Assembly: GCF_002879865.1 (NCBI RefSeq)
Contig: NZ_PNXY01000005.1
Span: 248,001 to 312,000, forward strand
Length of the DNA stretch: 64,000 nucleotides
Source of the DNA: Paraburkholderia rhynchosiae
Lineage (GTDB): Bacteria > Pseudomonadota > Gammaproteobacteria > Burkholderiales > Burkholderiaceae
Direction: 5' to 3'
Numbering within the stretch: the stretch's first letter is position 1; every line of letters starts with the position of its first letter. Positions 44,569-54,422 of the stretch are shown here, in pieces. The translations under genes and the position numbers were made by a program. The notes beneath the pieces were generated by a model that had not been told where the DNA came from, ran no database searches, and saw nothing but the letters and a program-made list of their open reading frames with translations.

Positions 44569-45498
44569 TCAGTGATTGAGCTTGCCGAGTAGCAGATATT
44601 CCATCAACGCCTTTTGCACATGCAGGCGATTTTCCGCCTCGTCCCACACGACGCTTTGCGGGCCGTCGATCACTTCCGCGCTGACTTCCTCGCCGCGATG
44701 GGCCGGCAGGCAGTGCATGAAGAGCACGTCCGGGCGAGCGCGCGCCATCATTTCCGCGTCGACGCACCAGTCGGCGAAGGCTTTCTTGCGGGCTTCGTTT
44801 TCGGCTTCGAAACCCATGCTGGTCCAGACGTCGGTGGTGACCAGATCGGCGCCGGCGCAGGCTTCGTTCGGGTCGTCGAATTCTTCGTAGAACGGCGCGC
44901 TTTCGGCGGCGACCAGCGCGCGGTCGAGCTTGTAGCCCGGCGGCGTGGACAGGCGCAGCTTGAAGCCGAGAATCTGCGCCGCTTCGATCCATGTGTACAG
45001 CATGTTGTTCGCGTCGCCGACCCATGCAACCGTCTTGCCGCGGATCGGACCGCGATGCTCGAAGTACGTGAAGATGTCCGCCAGCACCTGGCACGGGTGA
45101 TATTCGTTGGTCAGGCCGTTGATCACCGGCACGCGCGAATTTTCGGCGAAGCGCTGAATAATGTCCTGACCGAACGTGCGGATCATGATGATGTCCACCA
45201 TGCGCGAGATGACCTGCGCCGCGTCTTCAATCGGTTCGCCGCGTCCGAGTTGCGTGTCGCGCGTGCTCATGAAAACGGCGTGGCCGCCCAACTGGAAAAT
45301 GCCGGCTTCGAACGACAGGCGCGTGCGCGTCGAATTCTTTTCGAAGATCATGGCCAGCGTGCGGTCGTGCAGCGGGTGGTAAGTCTCGTAGTTCTTGAAC
45401 TTGCGCTTCAGAATTCGCGCGCGTTCCAGCACGTACTCGTAGTCGTCTAGCGAGAAATCCTTGAACTGCAGATAGTGGCGAATTTTCTTGGCGGTCAT
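44569..45498 (-). CDS. argF: Ornithine carbamoyltransferase
   Basis: Makes citrulline from ornithine and carbamoyl phosphate in arginine biosynthesis. 309 residues. Carbamoyl-phosphate site EKNSTRTRLSFEAG, the HPCQVLADIFTYFEHRG segment, ornithine-site sequence VTTDVWTSMG and the catalytic HCLPAHRGEEVS are all intact. The following argG supplies the next step. Anabolic rather than catabolic role is inferred from argG linkage. Confidence 0.97.
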   Translation of the reverse strand: MTAKKIRHYLQFKDFSLDDYEYVLERARILKRKFKNYETYHPLHDRTLAMIFEKNSTRTRLSFEAGIFQLGGHAVFMSTRDTQLGRGEPIEDAAQVISRMVDIIMIRTFGQDIIQRFAENSRVPVINGLTNEYHPCQVLADIFTYFEHRGPIRGKTVAWVGDANNMLYTWIEAAQILGFKLRLSTPPGYKLDRALVAAESAPFYEEFDDPNEACAGADLVTTDVWTSMGFEAENEARKKAFADWCVDAEMMARARPDVLFMHCLPAHRGEEVSAEVIDGPQSVVWDEAENRLHVQKALMEYLLLGKLNH

Positions 45499-45945
45499 GA
45501 AACAAATACGGCGGACTCACCCGGCAGGATTGCCGGACGGCGCCGCCGTCGTTTTGTGGTAACTCAATGCAGCATAAAGGATTTCGCCTCATTTGACGAG
45601 TCGGCGAAAAGGCCGGGAAAGCGCTTTGAAAGCCTTGCACGCAGGTCTCAGGAGGCTTGTGTGCGGTGCGGAAAAAGGTCCGCTGCGCTATAATCTGCGG
45701 GTTATTCCAAGGCCCAGCAGACCGGTAGTTCGCTTGGCGACGACACGGCTCGCACGGCTCGCGCCGTTCACAAGGCGAGTTCGCGGTGCGCCGTCATGAC
45801 GTGCGCGACAGCGGCTCAGCCGGCCTTCACGGTTGCCGGCGGCGCGGCTCTCAGAGTGGCGCACGCGCCGGGCGCAGCGTTTCGAAATCTGTTTTATCGC
45901 ATGCTGTCGCCGTCATCCGCTGGGCCGTCACACAGGTATTCCTAC
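45499..45945. other. Intergenic region between divergent argF and the DUF3579 gene
   Basis: 447 bp with no supported gene. It contains a consensus TATAAT at 45689-45694 pointing right, which would leave a leader of about 245 nt before the DUF3579 start. The rest of the open frame upstream of 45946 has no family resemblance. A promoter for argF must also lie here, but I cannot fix it. Confidence 0.55.
45689..45694 (+). promoter_or_regulatory. Candidate -10 element for DUF3579 gene
   Basis: Consensus TATAAT at the right end of a GC-rich spacer, about 250 bases before the proposed start. The matching -35 region is poor (GTGCGG at 17-base spacing). Confidence 0.35.
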
Positions 45946-46293
45946 ATGGCCGAAGCAGCTCCAACCGAATATTTCATTCAGGGCATCACGTCGACGGGAA
46001 AAAGGTTCCGGCCGAGCGACTGGTCGGAGCGGCTCGCGGGTGTCATGTCATGTTTCGGCCCGGGTGCGAGGAAGGGGCCGAATGCGTATATGCAGTACTC
46101 GTTGTATGTCCGGCCAACCATGATTGGCGACCTCAAGTGCGTGATTCTCGATTCGCGCTTGCGCGACATCGAACCCATGGCTTTCGACTTCGTCCTTAAT
46201 TTCGCGAAAGACAATGACCTCGTCGTGACGGAAGCGTGCGAGTTGCAACTCGAGCACGCCCCCGCGCTGCAAACCAAGCGACACATCATATAA
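45946..46293 (+). CDS. DUF3579 domain-containing protein
   Basis: 115 residues from ATG 45946. EYFIQGITSTGKRFRPSDWSERLAGVMSCFG, cited IQGITSTGKRFRPSDW, and YVRPTMIGDLKCVILDSRLRDIEPMAFDFVLNFAKDNDLVV, cited LDSRLRDIEPMA, are the conserved DUF3579 core of beta-proteobacteria. Function unknown; in several genomes it neighbours argF and rpsT, as here. A rho-independent terminator follows 30 bp later. An alternative ATG at 45901 would add 15 residues. Confidence 0.88.
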   Translation: MAEAAPTEYFIQGITSTGKRFRPSDWSERLAGVMSCFGPGARKGPNAYMQYSLYVRPTMIGDLKCVILDSRLRDIEPMAFDFVLNFAKDNDLVVTEACELQLEHAPALQTKRHII

Positions 46294-46321
46294 GGCGAGC
46301 CGCGCTCGGTCGGCAAAGCAG

Positions 46322-46346
46322 AAAACCCGCGATCAGCGGGTTTTTT
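46322..46346 (+). terminator. Terminator after DUF3579 gene
   Basis: AAAACCCGC (46322-46330), loop GATCA, GCGGGTTTT (46336-46344) followed by more T. A canonical rho-independent terminator in the direction of the DUF3579 gene. Confidence 0.9.
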
Positions 46347-46387
46347 AGCTTGGCGTTGCGTCAATTGGCGAATCTGTTCGCTGCAAA

Positions 46388-46413
46388 CAAAAAAGCCCGC
46401 CAAAGCGGGCTTT
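46388..46413 (-). terminator. Terminator after rpsT
   Basis: On the minus strand AAAGCCCGC pairs with GCGGGCTTT around a TTTG loop (46392-46413) and is followed by a T run (46388-46391 and beyond). A second hairpin lies between it and the rpsT stop. Confidence 0.88.
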
Positions 46414-46436
46414 CATGCGCAGCGGAAACAGGAGGT

Positions 46437-46453
46437 AGCCCGCCGAAGCGGGC
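46437..46453 (-). terminator. Second hairpin immediately after rpsT stop
   Basis: AGCCCGC-CGAA-GCGGGCT, a 7-bp stem with tetraloop, 10 bases past the rpsT stop. No T run follows, so it more likely protects the transcript 3' end or assists the stronger terminator beyond it. Its stem repeats that of the 46392 hairpin. Confidence 0.6.
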
Positions 46454-46462
46454 TGACCGGAA

Positions 46463-46741
46463 TTACTGTGCTGCGGACGCCTGCAGACCCTTGATGGCTG
46501 CGGCGAGGCGGCTCTTATGGCGAGCTGCCTTGTTCTTGTGAACGATTCTCTTGTCGGCGATGATGTCGATGGTCTTCGACGATGCCTGGAAGATTTCAGC
46601 GGCCTTAGCTTTGTCGCCGGCGTCGATCGCCTTGCGCACTGCCTTGATAGCCGTGCGGAACTTCGAGCGCAGTGCCGAGTTGTGCGAGTTTGCCTTGGCG
46701 GCCTGGCGGGCGCGCTTGCGTGCTTGTGCGGAGTTAGCCAT
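46463..46741 (-). CDS. rpsT: 30S ribosomal protein S20
   Basis: Primary 16S rRNA-binding protein of the small subunit, 92 residues, strongly basic. [22 protein letters not shown] and [22 protein letters not shown] (cited [16 protein letters not shown]) with [17 protein letters not shown] are the family pattern. AAGGA precedes the ATG at 7 bases. Divergent from murJ, a pairing conserved in many proteobacteria. Followed by two hairpins. Confidence 0.97.
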   Translation of the reverse strand: MANSAQARKRARQAAKANSHNSALRSKFRTAIKAVRKAIDAGDKAKAAEIFQASSKTIDIIADKRIVHKNKAARHKSRLAAAIKGLQASAAQ

Positions 46742-46813
46742 GACGGTTCCTTATCCTGTTCCTGTTTCCAGTACCTGACCTTCAAGTGGTGAGGCGCTGC
46801 TTTTAGATCCGAA

Positions 46814-46837
46814 CTCTTGGAAGCGATTGCCCAAGAG
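46814..46837 (-). promoter_or_regulatory. Inverted repeat in the rpsT leader
   Basis: CTCTTGG (46814-46820) and CCAAGAG (46831-46837) form a 7-bp stem with a 10-base loop, 73-96 bases upstream of rpsT. S20 synthesis is translationally autoregulated in E. coli, so a leader structure is plausible; function here is inference. Confidence 0.3.
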
Positions 46838-47229
46838 CGCAAAAGTGTCGAAAAAACGATCGAACTACGCGAAGGCGGGCCCGTGTTTCCGGCGTCTGAA
46901 GGGCGGTGGCGGGCAATCTGATGCCGACCGCAACCACGTCCGGAAGCCGTCCGAGAACTGAGCGAGCTTCGAAACCGGCGATTATAGCAACAAAATCAGG
47001 GACGTGGCAACGGGAATGCGCCGCCACGCTGTCAAGCCTTGGCTCGATGGTCGCGCTCGTAGCCGCAAGCATGAGCGCCGTCCGGCGGAACTCAGACGCT
47101 CAGCGGATCCGCGGTCTCCCGCCACGCCGCGCAATAAAAAACGGTCGAATTCACCGCTTTGACCGAACGTCTGCCGAGTAAATCGGTCCGAATCGCTTCC
47201 TGGCTCGTCGTCCGCATTTGCGGCACCCG

Positions 47230-47235
47230 TATAAT
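47230..47235 (+). promoter_or_regulatory. Candidate -10 element directly before murJ
   Basis: Consensus TATAAT, nine bases before the murJ ATG. Initiation here would give a very short or absent leader; no Shine-Dalgarno sequence is present between them. Confidence 0.4.
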
Positions 47236-47244
47236 AAGCGCCCC

Positions 47245-48795
47245 ATGAATCTATTCCGAGCCCTGCTGACGGTCAGCGGCTTCACGCTGCTGTCGCGCGT
47301 GACCGGACTGGCCCGCGAAACGCTGATCGCTCGCGCGTTCGGCGCCAGTCAATACACTGACGCGTTCTACGTCGCCTTCCGCATTCCGAATCTGCTGCGC
47401 CGCATTTCCGCCGAAGGCGCGTTCTCGCAGGCCTTCGTGCCGATCCTGGCGGAGTTCAAGAATCAGCAAGGTCACGACGCCACCAAAGCGCTCGTCGACG
47501 CCACTTCGACCGTGTTGGCCTGGGCGCTGGCGGTGCTGTCGCTGATCGGCGTGATAGGTGCATCGGGCGTGGTGTTCGTGGTCGCGTCGGGCCTGGCTCA
47601 TGAAGGCCAGGCGTACGCGCTCGCCGTCACTATGACGCGCATCATGTTCCCGTACATCATCTTCATTTCGCTGACGTCTCTCGCGTCGGGCGTGCTGAAC
47701 ACGTACAAGAATTTTTCGCTGCCCGCCTTCGCGCCGGTGCTGCTGAACGTCGCGTTCATCGTCGCGGCCGTGTTCGTCGCACCGCGGCTGCATACGCCGG
47801 TTTATGCGCTCGCGTGGGCGGTAATCGCCGGCGGCCTGTTGCAGTTTCTCGTCCAGTTGCCTGGTTTGAAGAAGATCGACATGGTGCCGCGCATCGGCCT
47901 GAACCCGGTCCGCGCGCTCGCGCATCGCGGCGTGAAGCGCGTGCTTTCGAAGATGGTGCCGGCCATGTTCGCCGTGTCCGTCGCGCAGATCAGCCTCATC
48001 ATCAATACGAATATTGCGTCGCGCATTGGGCCGGGCGCGGTGTCGTGGATCAATTACGCCGACCGGTTGATGGAGTTCCCGACCGCGTTGCTGGGCGTCG
48101 CGCTCGGCACGATCCTGCTGCCGAGCCTCTCGAAGGCGCATGTCGACGCCGACCCTCACGAATATTCGTCGCTGCTCGACTGGGGGCTGCGCGTCACCTT
48201 CCTGCTGGCCGCGCCGAGCGCGGTCGCGCTGTTCTTCTTCGCGCAGCCGTTGACCGCCACGCTGTTTCACTACGGCAAGTTCGACGGCAACGCGGTCGTC
48301 ATGGTGGCCCGCGCGCTTGCCGCTTACGGCGTCGGCCTGATCGGCCTGATTCTGATCAAGATTCTCGCGCCCGGCTTTTACGCGAAGCAGGACATCAAGA
48401 CGCCGGTCAAGATCGGTATCGGCGTGCTGGTTCTCACGCAGTTGAGCAATTATGTATTCGTGCCTATCTTTGCTCATGCAGGGTTGACGCTCAGCGTCGG
48501 GCTCGGCGCGTGCGGTAACGCGCTGCTGTTGTTTCTCGGATTGCGCAAGCGCGGCATCTATATGCCGTCGAGCGGCTGGCTCAAGTTTTTCGTGCAATTG
48601 CTCGGCGCGTGCCTTGTGCTTGCCGGCCTGATGCACTGGCTGGCTCAAAGCTTCGACTGGATTGGCATGCATGACCGGCCGATCGACCGCATCGCGTTGC
48701 TGGCCGCCTGCCTCGTACTGTTCGCCGCGCTATATTTCGGTATGCTTTGGCTGATGGGCTTCAAGTACGCGTATTTCAAAAGGCGAGTGAAGTGA
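47245..48795 (+). CDS. murJ: Lipid II flippase MurJ
   Basis: Inner-membrane flippase that moves lipid II to the periplasmic face for peptidoglycan assembly (MOP superfamily). 516 residues with about 14 hydrophobic spans. LFRALLTVSGFTLLSRVTGLARETLIARAFGAS (cited TVSGFTLLSRVTGLARE) and FYVAFRIPNLLRRISAEGAFSQAFVP (cited RIPNLLRRISAEGAFSQAF) are the classic MviN motifs. ATG 47245 is used; the frame extends nine codons up into the promoter. Followed closely by the SirB1-like gene, probably co-transcribed. Confidence 0.95.
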   Translation: MNLFRALLTVSGFTLLSRVTGLARETLIARAFGASQYTDAFYVAFRIPNLLRRISAEGAFSQAFVPILAEFKNQQGHDATKALVDATSTVLAWALAVLSLIGVIGASGVVFVVASGLAHEGQAYALAVTMTRIMFPYIIFISLTSLASGVLNTYKNFSLPAFAPVLLNVAFIVAAVFVAPRLHTPVYALAWAVIAGGLLQFLVQLPGLKKIDMVPRIGLNPVRALAHRGVKRVLSKMVPAMFAVSVAQISLIINTNIASRIGPGAVSWINYADRLMEFPTALLGVALGTILLPSLSKAHVDADPHEYSSLLDWGLRVTFLLAAPSAVALFFFAQPLTATLFHYGKFDGNAVVMVARALAAYGVGLIGLILIKILAPGFYAKQDIKTPVKIGIGVLVLTQLSNYVFVPIFAHAGLTLSVGLGACGNALLLFLGLRKRGIYMPSSGWLKFFVQLLGACLVLAGLMHWLAQSFDWIGMHDRPIDRIALLAACLVLFAALYFGMLWLMGFKYAYFKRRVK

Positions 48796-48800
48796 TTACG

Positions 48801-49643
48801 ATGACGCGGGTTCTCGACTATTTCAGCACGCTCGTCGCCGAAGACGACAGTTTGCCGCTGACAGAGGCGGCACTCTCGCTCGCGCAGGATGCTTACCCCG
48901 ACCTCGATCTGCAAGGCACGCTGGCCGAGATCGACGAGCTGGTGGTCCGCCTGCAGCGCCGCATGCCGGAAGATGCCGACATTCGTCAGAAGGTCGGCAT
49001 TCTGAACCGGTTCTTCTTCCGCGAACTCGGTTTCGCGAGCAATCTGAATGACTATTACGACCCGGACAATAGTCACTTGAACGCCGTGCTCAAGCGTCGC
49101 CGCGGCATTCCGATTTCGCTCGCGGTCCTGTATCTGGAAATGGCGGAGCAGATCGGCATTCCGGCGCGCGGCGTGTCGTTTCCGGGACATTTCCTGTTGC
49201 GCGTGACTACACCCGACGGCGACGTAATGCTCGATCCGACCAGCGGTCATTCGCTGTCCGAGTCGGAGATGGTCGATATGCTGGAGCCGTACGTGGCGTC
49301 GGCCGGTGAGTCGGTGAGCAGGGCGTTGCGCGTGCTGCTGCAACCGGCCACGCGACGCGAGATTATCGCGCGGATGTTGCGCAATCTGAAGTCCACGTAT
49401 CTTCAGACCGAGCGCTGGCAGCGCCTGCTTGCCGTGCAGCAGCGCCTCGTGATTCTGCTGCCGGAAAGTATCGAAGAGGTTCGCGATCGCGGTTTCGCCT
49501 ACGCCCGACTCGACTATCTGCGTCCCGCGCTCGAAGACCTGGAGCGCTATCTCGGCGAATGTCCGGACGCCGAAGATGCGACGGTGGTGGAGTCGCAGTT
49601 GCAGGAATTGCGTCAGCGCACCCAGCACGATGATCGCGATTAG
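48801..49643 (+). CDS. SirB1-family protein (transglutaminase-like, TPR)
   Basis: About 280 residues. The transglutaminase-like SirB1_N domain has NLNDYYDPDNSHLNAVLKRRRGIPISLAVLYLEMAEQIGIPARGVSFPGHFLLR (cited RRRGIPISLAVLYLEMA and GVSFPGHFLLR). A C-terminal TPR-like helical pair (RGFAYARLDYLRPALEDLERYL) follows. A GTG at 48792, overlapping the murJ stop, is an alternative start with AAGG 8 bases before. In E. coli the sirB1 relative lies near prfA-prmC, and the family is of unproven function. Co-transcription with murJ is likely. Confidence 0.88.
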   Translation: MTRVLDYFSTLVAEDDSLPLTEAALSLAQDAYPDLDLQGTLAEIDELVVRLQRRMPEDADIRQKVGILNRFFFRELGFASNLNDYYDPDNSHLNAVLKRRRGIPISLAVLYLEMAEQIGIPARGVSFPGHFLLRVTTPDGDVMLDPTSGHSLSESEMVDMLEPYVASAGESVSRALRVLLQPATRREIIARMLRNLKSTYLQTERWQRLLAVQQRLVILLPESIEEVRDRGFAYARLDYLRPALEDLERYLGECPDAEDATVVESQLQELRQRTQHDDRD

Positions 49644-49774
49644 AGAAAACTGCGCTTCCGATTTCGAGCGCTTCAAAACAGAACGCCTGCACATAATTTA
49701 TGCGCAGGCGTTTCCAGTTATGGTGGCCGAAAAATCACAAGACTGCGGACAAAGCGGCGCGTCCGACGCGTACG

Positions 49775-50533
49775 CTATTTCGGCTGCATACGAATCCCAC
49801 CGTCCAGCCGGATTACTTCGCCATTGAGCATCGGGTTGTCGAAAATCTGCTTGGCCAGCATCGCGTATTCCGCTGGCTTTCCGAGGCGCGGCGGGAACGG
49901 CACCATCGCGCCGAGTGCGTCCTGCACCTCTTGCGGCATGCCGAGCAGCATCGGCGTTTCGAAGATGCCCGGCGCGATGGTCATCACGCGGATTGCATTG
50001 CGCGACAGGTCGCGTGCGATGGGCAGCGTCATGCCGACCACGCCGCCCTTGGACGCCGCGTACGCCGCCTGACCGATCTGGCCGTCATAAGCGGCGACCG
50101 ACGCCGTGTTGATGATCACGCCGCGCTCGCCGTTCGCATTCGGCTCGTTCTTCGACATGGCCGTGGCCGCGAGGCGAATCATGTTGAACGTGCCGATCAG
50201 ATTGATGGAAATGGTGCGCGTGAACGAGTCGAGTGGATGCGGGCCGTCTTTGCCGACTGTTTTGGCGGCGGGTGCAACGCCCGCGCAATTGACGAGGCCG
50301 CGCAACGTGCCGAGCTTCGTTGCGGCTTCGACTGCTTGCATCGCGTTGTCTTCGCGGCTCACGTCGCATTTCACGAAGACGCCGCCGAGTTCTTTCGCGA
50401 GCGCCTCGCCGGCATCCTGACTCAGATCGGCCAGCACCACTTTGCCGCCATTCTCGGCGAGAAGGCGCGCGGTGGCGGCTCCCAGGCCCGATGCACCGCC
50501 GGTGATCAGGAATACGTTGTCACGAATCTCCAT
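49775..50533 (-). CDS. 3-hydroxyacyl-CoA dehydrogenase-like SDR (HSD10 type)
   Basis: 252-residue short-chain dehydrogenase. [15 protein letters not shown] cofactor site, [51 protein letters not shown] (cited [20 protein letters not shown], catalytic S, Y, K) and [20 protein letters not shown] are typical of the type II 3-hydroxyacyl-CoA dehydrogenases/HSD17B10 group that work in beta-oxidation or branched-chain acid breakdown. Exact substrate not readable. GGAGA precedes the ATG. Lies convergent to the SirB1 gene. Confidence 0.9.
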   Translation of the reverse strand: MEIRDNVFLITGGASGLGAATARLLAENGGKVVLADLSQDAGEALAKELGGVFVKCDVSREDNAMQAVEAATKLGTLRGLVNCAGVAPAAKTVGKDGPHPLDSFTRTISINLIGTFNMIRLAATAMSKNEPNANGERGVIINTASVAAYDGQIGQAAYAASKGGVVGMTLPIARDLSRNAIRVMTIAPGIFETPMLLGMPQEVQDALGAMVPFPPRLGKPAEYAMLAKQIFDNPMLNGEVIRLDGGIRMQPK

Positions 50534-50710
50534 GTCTTCTCCTTGCTACGGTTTTGATAATGTCCGGATCGAATATGTTTTCGATCATTGATTGTAGCGG
50601 CTATGCTGCAGCGCGGAAAGCGCTTGGTCCGCCAGATGGTACGGATGGCTAATTAATCCGGCGCCGCGGCGCGAGAAGATTCCGACAAAAACCTGCGCGC
50701 AAGATGCAAT

Positions 50711-50738
50711 AAAAAACCCGCCAGAACAGGCGGGTTTT
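50711..50738 (-). terminator. Terminator after adk
   Basis: AAAACCCGCC (50713-50722), loop AGAACA, GGCGGGTTTT (50729-50738). On the minus strand it ends in a T run (50711-50716 side), placing a rho-independent stop 29 bases after the adk stop. Confidence 0.9.
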
Positions 50739-50766
50739 CATTGAGAGGGAGTGCGCCGGAAGCGGA

Positions 50767-52438
<1,672 letters not shown>

Positions 52439-52651
52439 CGGAGAGATGAGCGGAGAGATGAGCGGAAGGATGCGCAGGAAGCTGAGTGCTGAGACGGAAT
52501 GCGAGCGAGCCGATAGAACAAGGAACCGACAGCAGGCCCGGTGCGAAGCGGCCGCATCTTACGACGCGCTCGCCCGGAAGAAACCGCATATCCCACCCTC
52601 GAACGCGGGCCGCGCGGATTGGCGCGATTCCCGCTGACTAGCCCGACTCGC

Positions 52652-52855
52652 TCAGGCCACAGAGCCTGGATTCAGATCGACCGGCGTGCCTTCAACCGTT
52701 TGCCGCGCTTCGTCGACCAGCATGACGGGGATGCCGTCGCGGATCGGATACGCGAGCTTGTCCGCATTGCAGATCAGCTCCTGCGCGGAACGGTCGTAGC
52801 TGAGCGGGCCCTTGCAGATCGGGCAGACAAGAATTTCAAGCAGGCGAGCGTCCAC
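52652..52855 (-). CDS. Trm112-family zinc-ribbon protein (YcaR)
   Basis: 67 residues with a GTG start overlapping the lpxK 3' end by 20 bases. [42 protein letters not shown] (cited [10 protein letters not shown] and [12 protein letters not shown]) is the family sequence. Usual bacterial members have four zinc cysteines or three plus substitution; here CPIC and LICN supply three visible Cys. Eukaryotic Trm112 activates methyltransferases; the bacterial role is uncertain. Between lpxK and kdsB, the typical position. Confidence 0.92.
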   Translation of the reverse strand: MDARLLEILVCPICKGPLSYDRSAQELICNADKLAYPIRDGIPVMLVDEARQTVEGTPVDLNPGSVA

Positions 52856-53852
52856 GGACTTTCTCCACGACTAATGCAATGAGGCGATGATCGAGCGCGG
52901 CTTCGACGGGAACAACCCAGATGCGCGCGTCGCGCCAGGACCCTAATTTTACCGCATCCTTTTCCGTTATCAGGATGGCGTCGGCGTCGGCATCGGTAAA
53001 AGGATTGCGCTCGAACGCGTAGTGATCGGGCAGCGCGCGAGTCTCGGGCGTCAGGCCGGCGGCGCGCAGCGTGGCGAAAAAACGCTCCGGCGCGCCGATG
53101 CCCGCGGCGGCCAGCACGCGCTCGCCGCTGAACTGGGCAAGCGGGCGGCGCAACGCGGGATTTTCCAGATGCCACGCGTCGGCGGGTGCGAGCAGCAGGG
53201 CGAAGGTGTTGGGCCAGGCGGGCAGCGTCCGCGCGTAGGGATCGTTGATCAGCGTGGCGTCGCGATGACGCGAGAGCGGTTCGCGCAGCGGACCGGCCGG
53301 CAGAAGAAAACCGTTGCCGCCAAGCCGGTGATCGAACACGACCAGTTCGGCGTCGCGCTGGAGCCGATAGTGCTGAAGCCCGTCGTCGCTGACGATCACG
53401 TCGACGTCGCGGTGCGCGGCGCACAGCGCCTCGGCAGCCGCCACTCGGTCGGGGCAAACCCAGACCGGCGCGCCCGTGCGGCGCGAGATCAGCAACGGTT
53501 CGTCGCCGCCGACACTCGCCGCCGATGCGGGCGTGACGGGCGTCGGCGCCTTCACGCGCGCGCCGTAGCCCCGCGACACCACGCCGGGGTTGAAGCCGGA
53601 CGCGCGCAACGCTTCGACCAACGCGATCACGGTCGGCGTCTTGCCGGTGCCGCCGACGGTCACGTTGCCGACCACCACCACGGGCACGCCCACGCGCACC
53701 GACTTCAACCAGCCGAGCGAGAACGCGGTGCGGCGCATCGCGGCGATCGCGCCGAACACGCACGCGAGAGGCGTCAACGACCACGCCAGCGGTCCGCGCT
53801 GCTGCCACTCGCGTGCAATGCGGGTTTCCAGATGATCGAGGATTCCGCTCAT
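52836..53852 (-). CDS. lpxK: Tetraacyldisaccharide 4'-kinase
   Basis: Phosphorylates the 4' position of the lipid A disaccharide at the inner membrane. About 338 residues from ATG 53852 (a TTG two codons up is possible). The N-terminal membrane anchor region is followed by [23 protein letters not shown] (cited [16 protein letters not shown]-loop), [30 protein letters not shown] (catalytic DDGLQH) and [27 protein letters not shown] (cited ITEKDAVK). Overlaps the Trm112 gene. Confidence 0.95.
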   Translation of the reverse strand: MSGILDHLETRIAREWQQRGPLAWSLTPLACVFGAIAAMRRTAFSLGWLKSVRVGVPVVVVGNVTVGGTGKTPTVIALVEALRASGFNPGVVSRGYGARVKAPTPVTPASAASVGGDEPLLISRRTGAPVWVCPDRVAAAEALCAAHRDVDVIVSDDGLQHYRLQRDAELVVFDHRLGGNGFLLPAGPLREPLSRHRDATLINDPYARTLPAWPNTFALLLAPADAWHLENPALRRPLAQFSGERVLAAAGIGAPERFFATLRAAGLTPETRALPDHYAFERNPFTDADADAILITEKDAVKLGSWRDARIWVVPVEAALDHRLIALVVEKVRGRSPA

Positions 53853-54418
53853 CGACAAGCCAGGCGGACGAGAAGCGCAGCGCTCGTGAGTCGGCGCCGG
53901 TGCAGCGACGTGGAGGCGCTAGGCGCATTACGCGGGACAGGCATCAACGCGATTCTCCGGACGGTGAAAATGAAGCACAAGAGGAGGCAGCGGCAGTGCG
54001 GCATGCATGCGTCGCTCGCCGCGCACCTAGGCGCGCCGCGGGGCTTTGCCATGCCGCCGAACCCGCCACTCTAGCGCGCACGCGTCCCCGGCCGCAAGTC
54101 GGCGGCGCAGTGTCCTACGCCTCGATTTCATCTGGCCGGCCTCGCGCCGTCTGTGGATAACTTTGTGGAGAACCCGCCCGTCGCCGGCCTGGAAGGGCCG
54201 TTGCAAGCGCCCGCTGTCGGCGGCGATCCTTCGCCGTCATCTACAAAACTGATATAAAACAAGGCGATGCTTCCAGTTTTCGTAGTTGCGAAGATCTTCT
54301 CGCGGGATCTGCATTGCGAGTCCCGACATGTGGACACTTTTGACAATTTGCGTGCCCCGCTGGACGCCGATGGCCGGTCGGTCTATCGTCTGTCCGGCCA
54401 GTCACAGACATCCTTCGC
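53853..54418. other. Divergent intergenic region between lpxK and xseA
   Basis: 566 bp. The left ~270 bp holds no supported gene. A perfect DnaA-box 9-mer lies at 54152-54160. A 51-codon open frame (54267-54422) ends in the xseA start. A TATAAA hexamer at 54253-54258 may be part of a promoter. Confidence 0.55.
54152..54160 (-). promoter_or_regulatory. Consensus DnaA box
   Basis: TGTGGATAA, i.e. TTATCCACA on the minus strand, matches the E. coli DnaA box exactly. One such 9-mer is expected about every 130 kb per orientation at random composition, so its presence alone proves nothing. Confidence 0.4.
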
Positions 54419-54422
54419 ATGA
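54267..54422 (+). CDS. Small open frame (51 codons) coupled to xseA by ATGA
   Basis: ATG at 54267, no in-frame stop until TGA at 54420-54422, which overlaps the xseA ATG (54419-54421). The predicted peptide is 51 residues, begins [16 protein letters not shown] and shows no family I recognise. There is AAGG only 2 bases before its ATG, a poor ribosome-binding site. It could be a leader ORF that couples translation to xseA, or a chance frame in G+C-rich DNA. Confidence 0.25.
   Translation: MLPVFVVAKIFSRDLHCESRHVDTFDNLRAPLDADGRSVYRLSGQSQTSFA

Larger units (their letters stand above)
46742..47244. other. Divergent intergenic region between rpsT and murJ
   Basis: 503 bp without a supported gene. 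It holds the rpsT leader, including an inverted repeat at 46814-46837, and, at the right end, a TATAAT element directly before murJ. Short open frames lack family resemblance. Confidence 0.6.

Noticed and set aside
47251..48672. Minus-strand open frame of 473 residues opposite murJ
   Set aside because: Gln/Arg/His/Asp-rich, mirrors the hydrophobic codons of murJ; no motifs.
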